Below, piece by piece: positions 54,601 through 64,000 of a DNA stretch of 64,000 nt. The notes beneath the pieces were generated by a model. That model was not told where the DNA came from and searched no databases. It saw nothing but the letters and a program-made list of their open reading frames with translations. Source of the stretch: Glandiceps talaboti (lineage: Eukaryota > Hemichordata > Enteropneusta > Spengelidae); NCBI RefSeq assembly GCF_964340395.1, contig NC_135561.1, forward strand, positions 23,214,486-23,278,485, written 5' to 3'. Each line of letters begins with the position of its first letter. Positions within the stretch are counted from its first letter, which is position 1. The position numbers and the translations under genes were made by a program.

Positions 54601-55955
54601 ATGACCGACGCCATATTGGAAATCAGTCCGCGAGACTTTAGGTAAAGTGCAACTTTTCAAAAGACACTATTGACGTCAAACAAGCAATGTAATATGTGCT
54701 ATAGTCTTAATTCTACGCATTGTGCGCCCAAATGACAAATATTTGTTCGAAAAAGGTTTGTAAACTTCAAATCCAATTCACACACCACCCCTCCTACAGA
54801 ATGGTTCATTCCAGTATATGCACCTCATAGCTCATGATTATTGGGAGAAGTCTTCCATGCCTGAACTGAAGTGTTTTTGACAGAGTCAGTCGTCAATAAA
54901 AACGATAATACTCTTTCTAAAATTACCACATTTTGAAAGGGAAAGTACTTTGTGGTTCATTTATGGAGTTTTGTTTTTGTACGATCAATATTGGTGGCAA
55001 AATTACAGCGTCAAAATTGCCGATGTGGTATTGGACGACAATCCCAAGTACCCGGATGCACGAGGGACTAACCCAGAAGCAAGTCGTTGTCAGCCATACG
55101 TTACAGTGCAGTGGTAACATCGTCCGAGAAATCGCTGCGTTCAGTGTCATTATTCACAGAATTGTTGTTTTCGAGTGAAACCCCGTCTTGAATTGTATAA
55201 CTCTAACAAATGAAGACATGTCAAGTTATATTTTGAAAGTTGTATCGCTAGTTTGAGACGATTTTCTCACGTACTATCGGGGCTTACTTGGACTTGGACC
55301 TTACTCCAGTTCATCGGGAAGTTTAGCCAGCCCGATACTTCTTTCTGGTTTAGTTTACAACACTTTTGATCGCGCAGATTTTGTTGTTGTGATGAAAAGA
55401 AATTAAAAAAAAGATCACTTCAACCATTTCGTTTGTGTTTTCTTTATGAAAGGTAATCGAACATGAACAAGTGTTAACACTGTAACCAGGAGGGTCTATG
55501 CTGTAACGTATGGCAAGGGTTCGACATACACGCTGGTCCGCTATCCCGCGAGTCTAGTAACTTTCTGTAAGGACCATGTACCAGTAAAGGTTACTAAAAT
55601 GGCCATTGCAGGTAGTCCGACGGGCTAGTGACTTTTCGATAGGTATATCAGGGATTCATTTGATTTTTAATTTGCTATTTTGACCAATTCCGGTTGTCTA
55701 TTCGCGATAAAATTACGATTAGTTTGGAAACGGGGTAGATTTTCTATGATTCCGTGTCATAAAAGCATGTGTTGTGTAGTTTTCGAAAAGCACACCCGGT
55801 GGGAAAGTCGCCCAACAGACGATCTCGCGCCATTGCTGTACACGTGGCACTTTATTCTGGCGGGGTGTCTCTTGAAAACGGGAATAGCGAACGATGAGCC
55901 AATCAAGTGAGACCTTTCAAATGTAGCTAATATTATAGCCAATAAAATTAGTTGT
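54601..55955. other. Low-repeat stretch, no gene recognised
   Basis: GC content is slightly higher than its surroundings around 55480-55900. Small ORFs on both strands (for example 54933-55178 plus and 55680-55910 plus) match nothing I know. The minus-strand words GGGTACTTGGGATTGTCG (near 55050) and GCTGTAACGTATGG (near 55500, plus) recur near 58860 and 55110, so it may be an old repeat. Confidence 0.35.
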
Positions 55956-55956
55956 A

Positions 55957-55962
55957 CGATGA

Positions 55963-55999
<37 letters not shown>

Positions 56000-57570
56000 C
56001 TTTATTTATTAATCTCGATAACTCCATAGCTTATTAAACCTCTTTTCGTGGAGGTCGAGATACATCAAAATACAAAATAACAACACAATTAAATACACGG
56101 CAATACAGTGCACTACAAATATTCAATACCAAACAAACACTAAAAATTGACATTGGTGACAATCAAAAGAGGAATAAAATTTCAATAGACTGTTTAAAAT
56201 ACATTTACAGATACAATAAGTACAATTGACTTAAAATGATTCATCCACATACTTTGTAAATAAGAAATTATAGCAATCCCTCTTAAAAACATCAACTGCA
56301 TCTATTTTACGCAAATGTACAGGTAGATTATTAAAATCTTTGGCTCCTCTTACTGTAAATGACTTTTTAAAAAACTCAGTTTTGGCTCTAGGTATTTCTA
56401 AAAGGTGCTGATCAACTGACCGTAAATTTCGTGTGGGACAGTATAGGTTAAACAGAGCATTTACATTATCAGGTGCAACTTTTTTTATAGCTTTAAATAC
56501 AAGGACAAGTCTGTTTAACTGTAGTTTTAATGTCAGGGGTAACCATTTTAGACGAAGATAAAGATCTTTTGTTGGTACTGTATGATCAGTGTCTAGAATT
56601 AATCTTATACAGCGTCTTTGAATACGCTCTAATACTTGAATGTTAACAGCCGATGTAGTACCCCACACATTAGAACAGTAGCATAAATAGGGTAAAATAA
56701 AGCTACAGTAAAATATTTTTCTGGAATGTACTGTAAGGAAATGTTTCATTCTCGATAAAAGATATAGATTTGGCTTTACTTTGGATTCTATATACCTTAT
56801 GTGATCAGACCACTCCAGGTTATGCTGTAACATAACACCAAGTAATTTTTCGCTCTTTACACAATCTAATTGTATATTATTAACAGAAACGTCAAGACAC
56901 TGTGTATGCAAGTGTGATCGTTTTTGTACAGTTGTAATCAACATCGATTTAGATTTGGTACCATTAATACAGAGCTTATTGTCTGAGACCCAGCGACTAA
57001 TACTCGTAAGATCTTTGTTAATTGCTGATATAATTTTAACAATGCTGTTATCAGAAGCATATACGGTTGTGTCGTCAGCAAATGATATGGAACTGGTATC
57101 ATTCAAATATAAAGGTAAATCGTTGACATATGTAATGAACAACAGGGGTCCGAGAATCGAACCCTGTGGGACACCAACATCTACATTTGTAATATCAGAA
57201 CAATGATCTTTATATTTCACATATTGTTTCCGATGCGTCAAAAATGAATTAAAAAATAATAATGCATGATCGGTACAACCGTATAGTTTGAGCTTTGAAA
57301 GCAAAATTTTATGATTGACCAAATCAAATGCTTTACTGAGATCTAAAAGTACGGCACCAGTCAGATTCCCTTCATCTATTTGTTGCGACCAATCACTTAC
57401 GAGAGAAATCAAAGCTGATTCACATGAGTGACCCGCTCGAAACCCTGATTGGTTACTGAGGAACAGATTATTGTAATCCATATATGCACTAAAACTGTTA
57501 TAAATATGACGTTCAAAGATTTTCGATAGCACAGGCAGAATACTAATTGGTCGATAATTACTTAGGTGTG
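55957..57570 (-). mobile_element. 5'-truncated LINE with open RT C-terminal half
   Basis: An insertion of the 3' part of a non-LTR retrotransposon in minus orientation. It starts inside the RT at LSNYRPISILPVLSKIFERH (about 57566). It runs through the whole C-terminal domain to a stop at 56231, then a 3' UTR of about 230 bp, and ends in an (AAT)n tail (55957-55997 read on the minus strand). Abrupt 5' truncation plus a simple-repeat tail is typical of target-primed reverse transcription. Confidence 0.88.
56231..57532 (-). CDS. LINE reverse transcriptase, C-terminal 433 residues
   Basis: Copies retrotransposon RNA into DNA at the target site. Visible RT blocks in order: SGFRAGHSCESAL, AVLLDLSKAFDLVNHKILL (first catalytic aspartate), GVPQGSILGPLLFITYVNDL, FADDTTVYAS (catalytic DD), and SDNKLCINGTKSK followed by KLLGV. 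The C-terminal domain contains QRRCIRLILDTDHTVPTKDL. The frame is free of stops, so this is a recent insertion, but the endonuclease and RT N-terminal blocks are absent. The ATG at 57532 is simply the first methionine in a truncated frame and is not a native start. The open frame extends upstream to about 57567 (LSNYRPIS). Differs from the LINE at 45948, so two lineages are present. Jockey/CR1-like group. Confidence 0.92.
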   Translation of the reverse strand: MLSKIFERHIYNSFSAYMDYNNLFLSNQSGFRAGHSCESALISLVSDWSQQIDEGNLTGAVLLDLSKAFDLVNHKILLSKLKLYGCTDHALLFFNSFLTHRKQYVKYKDHCSDITNVDVGVPQGSILGPLLFITYVNDLPLYLNDTSSISFADDTTVYASDNSIVKIISAINKDLTSISRWVSDNKLCINGTKSKSMLITTVQKRSHLHTQCLDVSVNNIQLDCVKSEKLLGVMLQHNLEWSDHIRYIESKVKPNLYLLSRMKHFLTVHSRKIFYCSFILPYLCYCSNVWGTTSAVNIQVLERIQRRCIRLILDTDHTVPTKDLYLRLKWLPLTLKLQLNRLVLVFKAIKKVAPDNVNALFNLYCPTRNLRSVDQHLLEIPRAKTEFFKKSFTVRGAKDFNNLPVHLRKIDAVDVFKRDCYNFLFTKYVDESF

Positions 57571-58011
57571 TATAATAAGTCCTCTACACTGTAACAAGTA
57601 AATAGTAAAGTTGAAATCTTTGTCGCATGAATTCGTGTTTAATAATTTATGTACGGATGTGTAGTCTTTCTGAACAGTAATTCTTAGATCAGTTAGTATT
57701 TAAACTACGTTTCTGAGTTAATTATTCGGTAGGTTATTGACGAACTCCCTTTGTAAAAACGCTGTACAAATTGGATGTCGGCGTTCGCCCGGCCACGTTC
57801 AACGGAACTAGTGAAGCTCAATCATAACAATGGTGGCTGTCAAAATCGAAGACGCAATTTGACCGTGTTGTTATTTCAGTGAGTTTATTCAGCAAGAAAA
57901 CAACGTGTTCTATGTTTTTGTACTTCCTACATGATGTGATGATCGTTTTTTTTTACCGGTACAACTTTAACAGCCTACAATGAAACTGCTAACTTACTCA
58001 GTAACACTGAC
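57571..58011. other. Unique sequence, no gene recognised
   Basis: A short ATG-led frame of ten codons near 57831 (MVAVKIEDAI) lies in a CpG-containing patch, but nothing supports it as an exon. Confidence 0.35.
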
Positions 58012-58049
58012 CATGGATGTATTAGTGATACATCACTAATACATCCATG
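58012..58049. repeat. Perfect 18-bp-arm palindrome
   Basis: CATGGATGTATTAGTGAT, spacer AC, ATCACTAATACATCCATG. All 18 pairs match. Potential cruciform. Confidence 0.95.
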
Positions 58050-58074
58050 CACTGACACGATTCCGTGTTCCGTC

Positions 58075-58129
58075 ACCAAAACATGAACACGGAACACGGA
58101 ACTTCCGTGTTCCGTGTTCATGTTTTGGT
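58075..58129. repeat. Perfect 27-bp-arm palindrome
   Basis: The left arm 58075-58101 (ACCAAAACATGAACACGG, then AACACGGAA) is exactly complementary to 58103-58129, with a single C between. Each arm has an internal GAACACG direct repeat. The preceding bases (ATTCCGTGTTCCGT, 58060-58073) form a further partial copy. Confidence 0.95.
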
Positions 58130-59065
58130 ATTCAGTTTGAAAAATTAAAATCCTAAACTTTATTTTGCGAACGGTTTTGTCATTTCTTAGTAATTATAGG
58201 GCCGACTGTATCACGTTTAACGTTTATGTCAACCCGGAAGTACATAGACACGAAAATAGACGAAGTGACTTGTACATGTAATTAGTAACAACATTTTGCT
58301 GTAACTGCTGGTAACCTTCAAATTTATTTATTTTTATGTTGTAAATACATTCTAATATGCACTAAGGACAACACTATAAAGACTTGCTCTATGGGAAGGT
58401 AATTTTTTGTCTTTTAAAAATGCAATAGTTAGATCAATGTGTACCAGAAATGTTATGTAGTATTTAAGCTAGAAATAAGACCACATAACATCTTATTACC
58501 CCCCCCCCCCCAATTAAGACAAACTACTCACAGAAAGCAACAAAAAAAGAGAAGAAGCTCCAAAACATAAAAAAGAGAATAAAATTACAGTAAGGAGTTG
58601 ATGATGCACAAACAACTACAACGAAATAGACAGTTCAATTACAACAGTGTTTGAAATAAATATGGGGTTTGGAAAAGTGAATTAGAAGTAGAGCAAAAAC
58701 TAAGAGAGATGAAGAGCCTAAGTGAACAAGCGAAAGCACTGAAAGATAGGACCACCAAATTTTTTGCAGGACTACTACGTTATCAATTTTACTAGTCCTG
58801 TGGGATAGTGACTTTTACTCCAGTGTCGAACCCTGTTGGCTGAGAATGACTCTCTTTCGGGTACTTGGGGATTGTCGCCGTACGGAAACTAAGATGGCGA
58901 TTAATACATTTCTTCCCTATATATATATATATCTACTACAACTAGTACAAGTTGAATGTTGTTGACTTGGTAAATTTGTTAGAAAATTGAAATTCAAATT
59001 GCCTCAAAATTATTTTAGATCCCTAGTTTATTTCATTCATCATTAAAATTTTCCAGGTTTAAAGG
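58130..59065. other. Unique sequence, no gene recognised
   Basis: AT-rich, with a 12-C run at 58499-58510 and (AT)n at 58918-58932. No supported ORF. Confidence 0.4.
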
Positions 59066-59417
59066 TGTAAGACACTGGAATTATTTATAGCCAACCTCAA
59101 AATCCTCTTTTTTTCTTCTTTTTCTTGTGTGCATTTCCCAGTCATTTTTTCCCTGAGATTTTGTGCAATTTTTGATAACAGTAGATTTTTGTTATAAAAT
59201 GGTGACTATGGTATAAAAGTACAATACATTACCAACTTCTGTGTAAAATGTGTTTTATAGTGAGACATCATATGAAACCACTAACCACTTTATTGCATCG
59301 CTAAAACAAAACTGCATAGTAAAGAGCTGAAGAACTGAACCACTTCTACATGTCACCAAAATAAAAAATTAAATTTAAAAAAAACAGCGGAGCTATTCTG
59401 ACCGATAGGTCGCTTGT
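59066..59417 (+). mobile_element. F3 element 3' part, uninterrupted copy
   Basis: Matches 2430-2474 joined to 3724-4035, with CTCTTTTTTTCTTC where the F1 copy is inserted in the other. It ends CAGCGGAGCTA (59385-59395), hairpin GACCGATAGGTC (59400-59411), GCTTGT. It serves as the empty site for the nested insertion at 2475. Confidence 0.75.
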
Positions 59418-59629
59418 ATGTAATTGCCAGGGCCTGTCTCCCCACCCGTAATTATGGAAGGCTCCAAGACTTAGCATGTAAAGCAGTGATGATAAATCAC
59501 TAATATATACATATGATCACGAAAAAACGAAATCAGGACATATACATATACTAACTGCCTAAATTAAGCCACAATTCCAATATTATGTCTGCTGATATCA
59601 ACCGAGTCATCTTTTCTTCACTCTATACC

Positions 59630-62600
59630 AAATCCACTGCAGCATTATACTATTCCACTGCAGCACTGCACTATTGTTAACTCTTCCACTGCAGTGCTAT
59701 AATATTGTCAACTCTTCCACAGCAGTACGACACAATTCTTAACTCTTCCACTGCAGTACTACACTTTTATTAACACTTCCACTGCAGTACTAAACTATCG
59801 GTAACTCCTCCACTGCAGTACTAATGTTAACTCTTCCACTACAGCACTATACTTGTGTTAACTCTTCCACTGCAGTACTATACTATTGTTAACGCTTCCA
59901 CTTCAGTACTATACTATTGTTAACTCTTCCACTGCAGTGCTACACTATTGTTAACGATTCCACTGCAGTACTATACTATTGTTAACTCTTCCACTGCAGC
60001 ACTACACTATTGTTAACTCTTCCACTGCAGTACTATACTATTGTTAACGCTTCCACAGCAGTACTATATATTGTTAACTCTTCCACAGCAGTACAATACT
60101 ATTGTTAACTCCTCCATTGCAGTACTATACTATTGTTAATTCTTCCACTGCAGCACAATACTATTGTTAACTCTTTCACTGCAGTACTATACTATTGTTA
60201 ACAATTCCACTGCAGTACTACACTATTGTTAAATCTTCAACAGCAGTACTGTACTATCATTAACTCTTCCACTGCACCATTATACCATTGTTAACTCTTC
60301 CACAGCAGGACTATACTATTGTTAGCTCTGCCACTGCAGTACTATACTATTGTTAACTCTTCCACTGCGGTACTATACTATTATTAGCTCTGCCACTACA
60401 GTACTACACTATTCTTAACTCTTCCACTGCAGTACTATACTATCGTTAACTCTTCGACTGTAATACTACAATATTCTTAACACTTCCACTGCAGTACTGT
60501 ACTATTGTTAACTCTTCCACTGCAGCATTTTACCATTGTTAACTCTTCCACTGCAGTACTACACTATTGTTAACTCTTCCAGTGCAGCATTATACTATTG
60601 TTCACTCTTCCACTGCAGTACTATACTATTGTTAGCGCTGCCAGTGCAGTACTACACTATAGTTAACTCTTCCAATGTAGCACTACACTATCGTTAATTC
60701 TTCCACTGCTGCATTATACCATTGTTAACTCTTCCACTGCAGCATGTTACCATTGTTAACTCTTTCACTGCAGTACTACACTATTGTTAACTCTTCCACT
60801 GCAGTACTACAGTACTGTTAACTCTTCCACTGCAGCATTAATCTATAGTTAACTCCTCCACTGCAGTACTACACCATTGTTAACTCTTCCACAGCAGTAC
60901 TACACTACTGTTAATTCTTCCACTGCAGTACTTTACTATTGTTAACTCTTCCACTACAGTACTACGCCATTCTTAACTCTTCCACAGAAGTACTACACTA
61001 TACTATTGTTAGCTCTGCCAATGCAGTACTATACTATAATTAACTCTGCCAGTGCAGCATTATACTATTGTTAACTCTTCCACTGCAGTAGTACACTATT
61101 CGTAACTCTTCCACTGCAGTACTATACTATCGATAACTCTTCGACAGCAGCATAACACCATTGTTAACTCTTCCACTGCAGTACTGCACTATTGTTAACT
61201 CTTCGACTGCAGTACTATAGTATTGTTAACTCTTCCACTTCAGCATTATACTATTGTTAACTCCTCCACTGCAGTACTACACCATTGTTAACTCTTCCAC
61301 AACAGTACATACTATTGTTAACTCTTCCACTGCAGTGCTATACTATTGTTAACTCTTCCACTCCAGTACTATAGTATTGTTAACTCTTCCACTGCAGTAC
61401 TATACTATTGTTAGCTCTGCCGGTGCAGTACTATACCATCGTTAACTCTTCCATCGTAGCACTATACTATTGTTAACTCTTCCACTCCTGCAGCATACCA
61501 TTGTTAACTCTTCCACAGCAGTACTGAACTATTGTTTTACTCTTCCTCTGCAGTAATATACTATTGTTAACTCTTCCACTGCAGTGCTATACTATTGTTA
61601 ACTCTTCCACTGCAGTAATATACTACCGTTAACTCTTCCCCTGCAGTATTATACCATTGTTAACTCTTCCACTGCAGTATTATACCATTGTTAACTCTTC
61701 CACTGCAGTACTACACCATTGTTAACTCTTCCACTGCAGTACTACACCATTGTTATCTCTTCCACTCCAGTACTATAGTATTGTTAACTCTTCCACTGCA
61801 GCATTAATCTATTGTTAACTCCTCCACTGCAGTACTACACCATTGTTAACTCTTTCACAGCGGTACACACTATTGTTAACTATTCCACTGCAGCATTATA
61901 CTATTGTTAACTACTCCACTGCAGTACTACACCATTGTTAACTCTTGGACAGCATTACACACTATTATTAACTCTTCCACAGCAGTATTTAACTATTGTT
62001 AACTCTTCTACTGCAGTACTACACTATTCTTAACTCTTCCACAGAAGTACTATATTATTGTTAGCTCTGCCAGTGTAGTACTATACTATAGTTAACTCTT
62101 CCACTGTAGTACTATACTATTGTTAACTCTTCCACTGCAGTGCTATACTATTGTTAACTCTTCCACTGCAGTACTAGACTATTGTTAACTCTTCCACTGC
62201 AGTACTATACTATTGTTAACTCATCGACGGCAAAACTACAATGTTGTTAACTCTTCCACTGCAGTACTGTACTATTGTTAACTCTTCCACTGCAGCATTA
62301 TACCATTGTTAACTCTTCCACTGCAGTACTACACCATTGTTAACTCTTCCACTGCAGTACTGTACTGTTGTTAACTCTTCCACTGCAGCATGTTACCATT
62401 GTTAACTCTTCCACTGCAGTACTGCACTATTGTCAACTCTTCCACAGCAGTGCTACACTATTGTTAACTCTTCCACTGTAGTACTATACTATTGTTAACT
62501 CTTCCACTGCAGCATTATACTATTGTTAACTCTTCCACTGCAGTATTAAACTATTGTTATCTCTTCCACTGCAGTACTACACTATTGTTATCTCTTCCAC

Positions 62601-63710
62601 TGCAGTACTTTACTATTGTTAACTCTTCCACAGCAGTACTACACCATTCTTAACTCTTCCACAGAAGTACTACACTATACTATTGTTAGCTCTGCCAATG
62701 CAGTGCTATACTATACTTAACTCTGCCAGTGCAGCATTATTGTATTGTTAACTCTTCCACTGCAGTAGTACACTGTTCTTAACTCTTCCACTTCAGCATT
62801 ATACTATTGTTAACTCCTCCACTGCAGCACAACACCATTGTTAACTCTTCCACAACAGTACATTACTATTGTTAACTCTTCCACTGCAGTGCTATACTAT
62901 TGTTAACTCTTCCACAGCAGTACTACACTACTGTTAACTCTTCCACTGCAGTACTATACTATTCTTAATTCTTCCACTGCAGCATGTTACCATTGTCAAC
63001 TCTTCCACAGCAGTATTAAACTATTGTTAACTCTTCCACTGCAGTGCTATACTATCGTTAACTCTTCCACAGCAGTACTACACTATTGTTAACTCTTCCA
63101 CTGCAGTACTATACTATTGTTAGCTCTGCCGGTGCAGTACTATACTATCGTTAACTCTTCCATCGTAGCACTATACTATTGTTAACTCTTCCACTCCTGC
63201 AGTATACCATTGTTAACTCTTCCACAGCAGTACTGAACTATTGTTTTACTCTTCCTCTGCAGTAATATACTATTGTTAACTCTTCCACTACAGTAATACA
63301 CTATTGTTAACTCTTCCACTGCAGAACTATACTATTGTTAGCTCTGCCGGTGCAGTACTATACTATCGTTAACTCTTCCATCGTAGCACTATACTATTGT
63401 TAACTCTTCCACTCCTGCAGTATACCATTGTTAACTCTTCCACAGCAGTACTGAACTATTGTTTTACTCTTCCTCTGCAGTAATATACTATTTTGAACTC
63501 TTCCACTACAGTAATATACTATTGTTAACTCTTCCACTGCAGTACAAAACTATTTTTAACTCTTCCACTGCAGTACTTTTGTTAACTCTTCCACTGCTGT
63601 ACTATCCTATTGTTAACTCTTCCACTGCAGTACTATCCTATTGTTAACGCTTCCACTGCAGTATTATACTACTTTTAACGCTTCCACTGCAGTAATATAC
63701 TATTGTTAAG
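59630..63710. repeat. 31-bp minisatellite, about 130 copies
   Basis: The unit is ACTATTGTTAACTCTTCCAC then TGCAGTACTAT, with GCAGCATTATACC, TTAGCTCTGCC and CACAGCAGT variants. More heterogeneous than the other arrays. A longer block is duplicated: about 61390-61570 closely matches about 63110-63290 and 63320-63500 (shared TCTGCCGGTGCAGTAC and TTCCATCGTAGCAC). Most units contain CTGCAG preceded by a pyrimidine tract. Confidence 0.95.
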
Positions 63711-64000
63711 TCATGTTTTCTGCTTGTCTGTCTCGCAAATACTTTATAAGATTCTGGTATAGCACTATTATTTAATTATTTACTAGACTACACATGGTAA
63801 ATATGTTCAAAAATCGGTTTAACAGCATATTGACAGTAAAAGGAGGGGAAAAAGCTTGAGGTGGAAATGTGTACACCTCTCATGGGGGGGGGGGGGTCCT
63901 GTGAGGTCTTCCCCTAACAGCTCTGGAGGTATTTTGACACTTAAATGAATTTTTTAGGTTATTTGGTTATTCGGACACTTTTGTGCAATAATTTCCAAGC
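63711..64000. other. Unique sequence to window end
   Basis: No gene recognised. A 13-G run lies at 63884-63896. The words GTCCTGTGAGGTCTTCCCCT resemble the C/G-tract neighbourhood inside the foldback element near 33780-33810. Confidence 0.35.

Overview
This is eukaryotic nuclear DNA, almost certainly from a non-vertebrate (probably marine) animal. The one well-supported gene is split into small exons with GT/AG junctions, there are three decayed LINE reverse-transcriptase copies, and much of the window is minisatellite or non-autonomous transposon. The sequence does not fix the phylum. There are no rRNA or tRNA genes that I could recognise, no CRISPR and no prokaryotic operons.

Main gene: the 3' half of an SLC17-family (sialin / vesicular-glutamate-transporter-like) major-facilitator transporter on the + strand, in seven exons from 6243 to 25509, with a poly(A) signal at 25585. 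The N-terminal exons were not found and are probably upstream of the window. Its introns hold tandem arrays, Helentron-like elements and a foldback element. Two of its exons have had their own 3' ends, including the splice donor, tandemly amplified: exon 17133-17278 seeds a 45-bp array of about 110 copies (to about 22245), and exon 23561-23653 seeds a 39-bp array of ten copies that regenerates a CAG|GTAAGT donor in nearly every unit. This is the most unusual feature here.

Region by region. 1-6.2 kb: LINE fragment and nested non-autonomous elements. 6.2-25.6 kb: the transporter gene. 25.6-32.1 kb: element insertions and a 37-bp array. 32.3-35.2 kb: a large foldback element, then a 97-bp MITE with a 9-bp target duplication. 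35.7-39.7 kb: a diverged direct duplication around a 51-bp array. 39.7-45.4 kb: weak minus-strand exon candidates, a third large foldback element, an octamer-rich array, and a 195-codon minus-strand ORF with a promoter-like upstream region. 45.9-48.3 kb: decayed LINE running into a 3.3-kb 32-bp array. 52.8-54.6 kb: more Helentron-like elements. 56.0-57.6 kb: a 5'-truncated LINE with an open RT C-terminal half. 58.0-58.1 kb: two perfect palindromes. 59.6-63.7 kb: a 31-bp array.

Three non-autonomous families recur, called F1, F2 and F3 here. All share one plan: an 11-bp terminal inverted repeat placed inside a 5' hairpin, a variable microsatellite or tandem core, the matching inverted repeat near the 3' end, then a short 3' hairpin and a T-rich end. 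That plan resembles Helentron-associated (DINE-1/HINE-like) elements. By my estimate tandem arrays alone occupy about 22-23 kb, more than a third of the window. Copy numbers and array edges are by eye and approximate.
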